From Pagrus major (lineage: Eukaryota > Chordata > Actinopteri > Spariformes > Sparidae), in assembly GCF_040436345.1 (NCBI RefSeq), contig NC_133218.1, positions 25,966,710 through 26,030,709 on the forward strand: a stretch of 64,000 nt of DNA. The letters are read 5' to 3'. Under the pieces are notes generated by a model, which worked only from the letters and a program-made list of their open reading frames with translations, made no database searches and had not been told where the DNA came from. Of the stretch, positions 51,139 through 64,000 are shown piece by piece. Numbering within the stretch: position 1 is the first letter of the stretch; every line of letters starts with the position of its first letter. The position numbers and the translations under genes are program-made.

Positions 51139-51535
51139 ATGTAACTAAGCATATTTACTCAAGTACAGTACTTAAGCATATTTTTTAAGGAACTTGTACA
51201 TGTGTATTTTTTCTGCTACTTTATACTATCACTGCATTACATTCTGGAGGCAAATCTTTCACCCCAAAACATTTTTTGATGGATTTAGTTACTAGTTACT
51301 TTGCAGATTTCAAGCTACATCAGAGCCAAAGTGTATTTTTAATTATTTTATCGGCAATCAGATTATGTACAATTAATGTATAATGTAATTTTGTACTTTA
51401 AATGTACTTTTAAAATCCGATCCTTTAAAACTTTTAGTCAACTACTATTCCTATGCGGGACTTTCACTTTTAACAAAGTAATCTTTTAACATGATATCTT
51501 TACTGGAGTGTGAATTTTGGGTACAGCCCTGAATA
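51139..51535. mobile_element. dispersed teleost repeat (AGTACTT family), copy
   Basis: It shares TTTACTCAAGTACAG, TAGTTACTAGTTACTTTGCA and CTACATCAG.GCCAAAGT with 54978-55425. The two copies match in order over several hundred bases, so this is an interspersed element, probably non-autonomous. Confidence 0.65.
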
Positions 51536-52079
51536 TTTTGCAGCTAACCCATAAAAGTCATGCAGCATGTTTATTGTATCAAGAATCTTACACCTGTGTT
51601 TGTATCAGTGTGTGTATGCTGTAGACTTTTTCTTTATCGTTCTTAAAAACCTGCAAAGCCCAGTGATACATTACAGGTGATATCTGAAAATACAAAAAGA
51701 TTTACAATGACACTAGATCTATCTATTAAAGTCGGATGAGAGCATATCACTGATTAAAAACGTGAGCACATCCTGTAGAGAACTCCGTCAGTGATGCTTA
51801 ATGTGTTGCATAACGAGTTGAAGAAGTTAAATATGTTTAAAGGAGGAAAACAGATATCATCTGGAATGTACCTGGTGTCACAGAGATACAGTGGAGCCCT
51901 GACATATGATGGATCCTTAAACTGGAATCTCCTCTTTCAGATTATCATCAAGATTGTAAATGCAAAAATGTGGCGCAGTACACATGACTTGCTGGAGGAG
52001 GACAAGTATAACCAGCGGGCGTGTGATGTGCTTAAGCCAGCCTCAATGTAGCATGAAGTCGATGTTGCTTTCATATGAA

Positions 52080-52340
52080 TGAGTGGGAAAGGGGGGTGGG
52101 GGGTCGTGAACAACTTTTTTCTGACCGGTCGCGACTCGATTCCCCGGCTCCACCGGCTGCATGTCAAAGTATCCTTGAGCAAAATGCTAAACCCTTAAAT
52201 ACTTCTGATGAGCAGCTCACCTCGCATCGCGGCCTCTGCAGTCAGTGTATGAATCTGTGTTTGAATGGGTGAATGTGACAAGCGTTGTGAAGCACTTTGA
52301 GTGGCCAGTAGACTGGATGATATATAGAAGTGTAAGTCCG
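52080..52340 (+). mobile_element. tRNA-like SINE fragment
   Basis: GACTCGATTCC at 52133-52143 resembles the RNA polymerase III B box (9 of 11). It is followed by TTCCCCGGCTCCACCGGCTG, CATGTCAAAGTATCCTTGAG and AGCACTTTGAGTGGCCAG, a pattern typical of a common teleost SINE. It ends near TGATATATAGAAGTG; the A box is not clear. Confidence 0.6.
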
Positions 52341-53441
52341 TTAACTATTCATTGGCAGCAGAGGAGGACAGGAAGCTTGCTTTCCTGGAGAGACACTCTC
52401 GTCTTACTATAAGTTCCTGTAATTAGTCTGTCTTAACACAGAGTTCACTGTGGTACAGAAAGGCATGCAACCCTTTGAACTCTGCAATAGAAATAATCCA
52501 CACTGGTATTTCTGATTATTGTAAGGTCACTTCTCGGAGTATCTTCAAATGCTTCATATCCCTGAAACCTATACAACCTAAGCTAAAAGGTTTTTTATGT
52601 CAATAAAATAAAAAAAGCTGTCATTTTTTCATCAACTTTTACTTAATTAAAAACATAAAGCTTATTGAGCCAAAAAATGTTAAAATGGAGAAAACTGAAC
52701 AAGATATTTCTCAACACTACACACCTTATTTGAACGATGTGCTTATTTTAGTTTTTGAGATGAGCAGAGACGTTTTTGGTAGGCAGTCAGTCAGTGGTTA
52801 AAACTGAAAATGTACATTCATGCTTGTTAAACCCTCCGTAAAAGGTTGTAATAAAGCAAAATATGTGTTGGATATGAAATATGACTCAATTAGCAGTTCT
52901 ATGATTCCTGGGAATAAACGCTGCGTCCTCAAATCAAAAGGTGTACACACCTGAATTCAGCATGCAACACTGGTGATGACACCTGAGCCTGAGGGACAGG
53001 TGTGTTCACCCAGCACACATTTAATACTTTCACAGAGCACCCGCTGCCACTTGAAAAATCATTCACAATACAGGACCAAGTGATTATACCTGTCAAGTGT
53101 CACAGGTGCTGAGCATCTTCACCGTTACACCATTCTCACCTGATTCTGTTTCTGTGTTTTCTGATTGTGCTGACCACCTGGGTAACGAGAACATTTTGTA
53201 ATAATGCAGGAAGTTGCAACATCACAAAATGATGCCAGATAATGTTTAGTCACTGAATAAAATGTCTGTACTTCAATCACATGTTTATGCAGTGACTGTC
53301 TCGTGCTGGGGTGCCTGTTCTGGGAGGAGTGAAGCAGAAGCAAGCAGAGTGAAGGAGTGGTTTACCTGCCGACAGGTGAGATGTGTCCAGCCTCTGTGTG
53401 TGAGTGGAGAACTTGAGCACAGCCCTCCACAGGTCCGTATG

Positions 53442-53449
53442 TATATATT
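53442..53449 (+). promoter_or_regulatory. rhcg: TATA box of rhcg
   Basis: TATATATT lies 96 bp before the rhcg start codon, so a start site near 53470-53475 would give a 5' leader of about 65 bases with no intron. The spacing and the ACCATGG start context (53535-53541) fit a tissue-restricted TATA promoter. Inferred from position only. Confidence 0.6.
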
Positions 53450-53537
53450 GACCCGCTGAGGAGCTGCTGGGAGTCACAGCAGAGAGAAAGGCCTGACTGA
53501 GGAGTGATCAGAGCATCAGCTGCAGAGAGGCATCACC

Positions 53538-58329
<4,792 letters not shown>

Positions 58330-59165
58330 AGCCTCACAGTGGACGATCAAACTTGCATATCACTTTGAACTTGATACAGCTGTGAAACAACATTAATTTA
58401 TGAAGGAGCAACCCTCAAAAATATTTGGATGTATTCTGCCAGTCTCGTCTCGCTTGCTTCACACCTGATTTTTCTGGCACCTGTGTCAATGATTGGAAGA
58501 TTAAGATAATAATTACAAAATAATGTAACATTTATTCTGAATTCAACTGCATTTACTTTCTCTTTCATTTTGGAAGAAACTTATATAATTATGATAATTT
58601 GCAGATGCTAAATGACTGGAAAGTGTCGGGTCCTGAATCCAGGCAGTGTGACGAGAAGTCACAGACACTTTGTTTATGTTTATAATGCACAAAACAACAT
58701 TTTGTTTGAAAAAGCATCACAATACTCTTTTGTCTTTACCATAGAGAGCTTTGAATTATTTTATGCAATGCCTTTTAATTGCTGAATATTGTCATTGATG
58801 AAGTTTGCCATTTTAGCTCTTATAAATGAAGAAGTCTGTTGAAAAGAAATCCATTTAGTCATGCTTGTAAAAAGAGGTGTTAAGTGAAGAATCAAAGATC
58901 TTTGTGACAATTTCTGAGTTGTATATTTTATTCCTTAAATTATGTATTATTAACTGTCTGTACATATGATTCCACGTTATTGCACACTATTTGTCGCATA
59001 ACTTTTATGTCCTTAAGGTGGAAGTTTTGAGTAACTACAGTAGCGATGACACAATTTCAGTGATTTGATTGCTGCAGTGTTGAATGTTACCTCCAATACA
59101 CTTTGTGATGTATTAATGACATATAATGTAACTAGAAATAAACAATAAAGTTAAACTGTTATCTT
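58330..59165 (+). other. rhcg: rhcg 3' UTR
   Basis: AT-rich sequence from the stop to two overlapping poly(A) hexamers at 59137-59149, followed by a T-rich region. The length (about 0.8 kb) is normal for a vertebrate 3' UTR. Confidence 0.7.
59137..59149 (+). promoter_or_regulatory. rhcg: rhcg poly(A) signals (two AATAAA)
   Basis: AATAAA at 59137-59142 and again at 59144-59149, about 0.8 kb past the stop codon, just before a change to unrelated sequence. Confidence 0.75.
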
Positions 59166-59592
59166 TACACTCCTGTTGCTTACTTCATTACAAGACATAT
59201 GAAGGCACTGATGATAAAATAATTGACTGACTGTATAAGTGATAGTCACAATCAGGCGCCTTAAAGAAGTAGACAAAAATAACAATCAGGATGTCAGAAT
59301 TTCTGTGTGTATATAAAACCTAAATAAATGGATAAAGGTGCATTAAACTAATCAACTCAATGGAAATACTGACAGCTTAACAATCTACTTCTGTATCTAT
59401 GAACATTGAAAGTATTGGACTGGTCCTAATGTGTGACATAGTGAATTAAAGCACAAGTAGCTGTTATTTCCACTGCGTACGCTGAAATAACTCATCATGA
59501 TCAGTTGAAACAAACTACATCAATATCAACCTTAGCAACAGAGCATGACCCTGCCCTGACAAAGAAGAATATGTCATCCATGTGCTAAAGGT

Positions 59593-59772
59593 AGAAGGCA
59601 CAAAGAAAAGAAAAGGAGAGACAAGAAAAGACAAAAAAAGACAAAAAAAGAAAAAAAGGAAAGAAAAGAAAAGAAAGAAAAGACAAGACAAGACAAGACA
59701 AGACAAGACAAGACAAGACAAGACAAGACAAGAAAAGAAAAGAAAAGAAAAGAAAAGAAAAGAAAAGAAAAG

Positions 59773-59803
<31 letters not shown>

Positions 59804-59829
59804 GAAAAGAAAAGAAAAGAAAAGAAAAG

Positions 59830-59860
<31 letters not shown>

Positions 59861-60073
59861 GAAAAGAAAAGAAAAGAAAAGAAAAGAAGAAAAGAAAAGA
59901 CAAGAAAGAGAAAAGACAAGAAAAGAAAAGAAAAAAGAAAAGACAAGACAAGAAAAGAAAAAAGGAAAGAAAAGGAAGAGAAAAGAAAAGAAAAGACACG
60001 AAAAGAAAAGACAAGAAAAAAAGAAAAGAAAAGAAAAGAAAAGAAAAAAGGAAAGAAAAGAAAAGAAAAGACA
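59593..60073. repeat. AAAAG/ACAAG tandem tract, 481 bp without a T
   Basis: The + strand from 59593 to 60073 contains no thymine. It begins as AAAAG units, passes through about ten ACAAG units (59684-59729), then a 171-bp run of only A and G (59730-59900), then mixed units. Long ORFs in it on both strands are low-complexity artefacts. Confidence 0.97.
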
Positions 60074-60289
60074 TCAAAATGACAAGTTCAGAGCAAAGTT
60101 CAGTGCTTGGATAAAAGGATGTAATCTGATGGATGTTTAGTAGCAAATGATATAGTTACATGTGATATGTTTTTCATAAACTGTTGTTCTCCCTATTTAC
60201 GCAAAACAAACAGTATTTATCCATCTCAAGGCAAAAATCACCTGACCCTGTTTGAATACTCTCTTCTTAATCACAAGTCCACTATAACT

Positions 60290-60302
60290 CCACAAGGGGG
60301 CG
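60290..60302 (+). promoter_or_regulatory. CTCF-like motif downstream of rhcg
   Basis: CCACAAGGGGGCG, 12 of 14 to the CTCF core, plus strand. Confidence 0.35.
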
Positions 60303-63300
60303 ATATATGATTAAAAAAATGATGGAAAGTTTCAGCCCTCTAACTCTCTTCAATCAACACTTGTATCCTGAGAGAAATCGGATTAAGACATGTATATTAC
60401 TTTAGTGATATATCCAAATATTAGTTTCAACGTTAGTCGGTGTTTTATTTTGTCTATCAAAGGTTTGGAAAGTAGAAGAACAAATAAGTGCAAACAAAAA
60501 ATGCATGCAGACTTCAGCTCATTAAATCATGACACATATTTACTTTATGTGAGGATCAACTTTTCTCTCCAGCTGTGGACCAAACAGCATCCAGAGGAGG
60601 AAAATCTACACGTTTCTATTTTTTCATCTCATGAGTACACCTACAGATTTGAACATTTGTATGAATTATTGACAAACAACACAATTTTAATTTGTGTACA
60701 TAAGCGTAACATGTTTTGAGTTCGAGGGCAAAAGGGAAAAGACGAAGCTGTATTTGCCTTTAACAGTATTTATTTTGGTTAATATCCAGCTGACAATTTT
60801 ATATACATTTTTTAAAGTTAGAATTTAGATAAACTTGGAGTGGGAGCTAGATTAACTTAATTTTTTTAAAATCCTGATGCTGCCTTCAGAGCTGTGTAAC
60901 ACCTTGATTCATATGACTTTGAACACGAGGGCTCTCAAGCAGCATCAGGTTTAAATGCCTGTAGCTCCTCACCAGTTATTAAAACGGACGAAGCTCCCTG
61001 AATGAGTGGAGAAATGTCCCCAACAGCCGTCCACAGCTTCATTTTGACTTTAGGTGTAAATATGGAGAGTTGAAGAGGGTTAACTGGTCCTTCAGCTCGT
61101 CATGGGCTCACATGTTGTCTCCAGCACTCTGGTCCTCCTGCTCCCTTCATTCTGATGGTAATGAGGCATGGACAGGCCGGTCAACAAGGGTCATTTCCTG
61201 ACCAGTCACTGTGACATTAATGAACTCTAAATACACTGGTGGACATATGTTTTGTGCTGGTCCTCTCAGGTTGACTAGTGGCAGAAGCTTTATTGAGTTA
61301 AGAGGTCTGTAAAAGGGCCTGATGGGGTTAAACAGGTTAACTGTGGGGTTATCTGTTAGATTTAAATAGCTCTGAGTCTTTGTAATTAATACAATGAAAC
61401 ACAACATTTACATGGTGTTATACTTATTTCATTGTTTGTTTTGGCTTGATTTTGTTTTTTTGCACAGTATACAGAGTTACTGATGTGACAGTTCAAGTTC
61501 AATTTAAATCGAGGATGTGACGAGTTTTTAATTTACCTCAACTAAACTAAGATTTTGTTTGTATATAGGAACATATCATGTCACATTTTGATTATGACTA
61601 AGGCAGTGCCCGTTCAAAACATGCTGTTCGGCACAGATTATATGGTAATGTGAGGGGTTTGCAGATCCAATCTTAAGCCTTCTGAACTATAGCCCTTGTT
61701 TCTAATGTTAGCTAGATCCATGTTATTTATGTCTGCTTCTCCATGAGATCACGTGATAGGGATCATGTGTGAGCACAGCTTCAGTGCCATGAAGCCAGAG
61801 CGTTGAAGCCACGACCCCCGCTGCTGCACAGAGCAGCGTTCACTTTTAATGTGTCGCAAGCCGTAAGACTACACTTACAAATATTAAGAAAAAGAGCTCC
61901 AGTGTTTTTTACACATTAGAGTCTAGTGTTTTTAGCCTGCTCCTCATTTCTGCTTGAGGCTAGCAGCTACTCGTACAACGCACTTGGATCTCTGACCAAA
62001 CTGTGAGTGGTTAAGTTGCATTGTGGGTAATTTATTTGCCAGGTTTTGACAAGGTAGAAGAATGAGCAGAAAAAAAAAAAACATCTTTGGTACTTCTGCA
62101 TCGATTTTCAATTCTTTCATCAATTCCCCCAAAGACAACACGATTCCTGCAGCACAAAAATGTGCAATAAAAATTGTGTCAGTATTTGACAATGTTCATT
62201 AATGTAAGTGTTTAGACAGTAACGCTGGTCTGACATGGTCCTCGGTTCACTAGCAATTAAATTAACAAATAATGCTTCATGAGTTTTTAAAATAAATCAG
62301 ATTTGGGAAAAAAAATAAAATGTTTTCATTAATATCCTTGAAACAATAGTCCAAAGAAATCATGAAGAAAATGTAACAGGGAAAAGAAAACATAAGTCAG
62401 GTGCTTCTCAGTAAACTTCAGAGAGAAAACAAGATTTCTGCACACTGATTTCACTGAGTTCAAATCTTTTTCAACAAAACACCAGTAAGATCAGAATTTG
62501 ACTAGACAAAGACAGATAGACATTAAGGATCTTGACTCATATATGGTTGTTTGGAAAGTTTTTTTATGACAGGGTCTAAGAGCTGACAAACAGATAACAG
62601 TATAACAGAGATGTTAATGTTAAATCACTGTGCAGACAGGCCTTGCGGGGACCTGATGCCGGAGGAGAGTGGACGCAGCTCCTCTTGTGAATCATATGAC
62701 CCTGGGGAGAGTGTTTGTGAAACCACTTGGTCTGCTATTGTCCTCCTGGGACTGGCCTCCCCTGAAAAGCTGCAGAAAGCCTGTAATCAGATTAAAGGTT
62801 GCTGGGAAGGGGAGGAGGGATTTTTGAGGAATAGCGAAGAGGTCGTGGAAGTTCTCTAATCAGTACCTGCCATTGAAGTGCAGAAGAGGGGCTAAATAAC
62901 GCAGCAGGAGGGGAGGCGGGAGCCAAGCTAGAGGGACAAATTGGCCTGTTGTTGGAGGGGGATAATGGGACAATGAGGGAGGGGAGTATAATCAGTGAGT
63001 ATAGAGTGGGAGAGAATAGGTGCAATGGGGAAAGGAGCAGGCTGAGGAACTCCAAAGGCGGTGGCCTTGTCCCATCCTGCCCTGGCAATTATATCATCTT
63101 TGTGAGCTGATTGGAGCAGGCTGCAGAGTCCATCTGGGCTTTCAGACGGACGTAACAACCTACATTTTCTCACTGTCCTCACCAAGCGGTCTCACCGGGC
63201 TGCTGAGCGAGATATCAGGGAGCCCCTGATTGTGGTCTACTCATCAGCACACTCCTGAAAAGCTGCTGCACTTCAAGAGGTCCACATCATCTAATTGCCA

Positions 63301-64000
63301 CATGACAGTGACAATCATTAGTCGCATAGCCACGCTTTGAATTTCATTATGTTAGCTCATTTGAAAAAGAAGGAGGCTGAAGATGCGTATTGTTCTTCTG
63401 TAGGGCATTTCTCTTGTTTTCATAACACAAGCAAGCAAAGAGTTGAGCTGAGAGATAACTCCGTAATTGACCTCCTCACTGTCCAGAGCTTGTAATGCTG
63501 ATGTCATATCACAAGACGTCCCACTGAGCGCTGAGCTCCACTAACCTCTCCGTAGGATCCTTTCCGTCATTGTGATCACTCATCAAACGTCCATCGCCGG
63601 AACAACAGGCATCACTAAAGGCCAATCACTACTTTTTTATTCTGTTGACAAGAGTCCATTTGTTGGGGTCAAAGGGGAAAGTCTCAGGGGGGAAGACCTC
63701 TCTGGCAGCACTGGTGAGGAGGAGAACCAGAGAAATCACTATTCATAGCGGGGGAGTGCTTTGATTTGGGCACAAAGGCCACTGGTCTCCTGCCTAGATT
63801 GAAAGAAGTAGAAATCAGAGCTGCTTTAAAAACACGTGCGAGGGATCCAAACTGAATGGTTTAGTTAATTAGCTGCTCCACCTGCCCCAGAGCCCTAATT
63901 AGTGCACAAGAGAAAGTGTTTGATTATTATAATTAAAAGGAAAATCTCAATATGTTATTTCTCTGCTTGTTGCCAATATTTGCATACAATTTAAAAATAT

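Larger units (their letters stand above)
39747..53537. other. gene-poor spacer between fes and rhcg (13.8 kb)
   Basis: The first few hundred bases must hold the fes 3' UTR, but no clear AATAAA follows; an ATTAAA at 40660 is inside a repeat. The rest contains dispersed repeats (40551-41445, 41940-42463, 46560-46760, 51139-51535), the CCAA array, a LINE fragment near 44 kb, a tRNA-like SINE near 52.1 kb and otherwise AT-rich sequence. The ORFs present are short and unrecognised, so I call no gene. Confidence 0.6.
59161..64000. other. downstream flank of rhcg, no gene recognised
   Basis: Contents: the thymine-free tract (59593-60073), a CTCF-like motif (60290-60302), AT-rich unique sequence, and G/A-rich sequence near 62650-63060. 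From about 63280 there is lower-repeat sequence with homeodomain-type TAATTA motifs. Open frames here are short and unrecognised. Confidence 0.55.

Noticed and set aside
51791-52051. 86-codon ORF just before the SINE
   Set aside because: No family resemblance and no splice or promoter context; treated as chance.
59515-60146. Long ORFs on both strands (Phe/Leu-rich on minus, Lys/Glu-rich on plus)
   Set aside because: They are translations of the AAAAG/ACAAG tandem repeat; no composition or motif of a real protein.
62611-62859. 82-codon ORF with an acidic, Cys-containing product
   Set aside because: No recognised family, no splice support, and it lies in G/A-rich noncoding sequence; possible exon of an unknown gene but not supportable.

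Overview
The window is vertebrate, almost certainly ray-finned (teleost) fish, nuclear DNA. Coding sequence is split into short exons with GT/AG introns. Introns and spacers are AT-rich and full of CA/TG microsatellites and short inverted-repeat transposons of kinds typical of teleosts. Three protein genes can be assembled exon by exon, all on the + strand, in the order furin - fes - rhcg. Furin and fes are also adjacent in the same orientation in mammals (FURIN was named 'fes upstream region'), and mammalian RHCG lies in the same chromosomal region, so this is conserved synteny. The three proteins have no known shared pathway.

Layout. 1-4123: the 3' part of a furin intron; the exons for the signal peptide, prodomain and catalytic Asp and His lie upstream of the window. 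4124-18744: nine furin exons encoding the last 580 residues (end of the catalytic domain with the oxyanion Asn and catalytic Ser, P domain, Cys-rich region, membrane segment, cytoplasmic tail). 18745-25556: furin 3' flank/UTR and fes 5' flank, holding a nested stack of small transposons. 25557-39746: the complete fes coding sequence, 18 exons and 827 codons (F-BAR, coiled coil, SH2, tyrosine kinase). 39747-53537: 13.8 kb without a recognisable gene, containing an old LINE fragment, dispersed repeats, a tRNA-like SINE and a 474-bp CCAA tandem array. 53538-58329: the complete rhcg coding sequence, 11 exons and 488 codons (Rh-family ammonia channel), with a TATA box upstream and poly(A) signals downstream. 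59161-64000: no gene recognised; a 481-bp thymine-free AAAAG/ACAAG tract, a CTCF-like site, and homeodomain-type motifs near the right edge.

I joined exons by reading frame, splice dinucleotides and recalled family sequence. All three models keep an open frame across every junction, and their lengths match the families. No RNA gene, CRISPR array, viral gene or prokaryote-type system was recognised. No undescribed multi-gene system is visible. The more interesting signals are in noncoding structure: CA/TG tracts placed against splice sites (two ~110-bp introns are largely microsatellite), a long foldback in a fes intron, transposons nested with readable target sites, a tandem array seeded by a retroelement tail, and CTCF-like motifs whose orientation flips between fes and rhcg.
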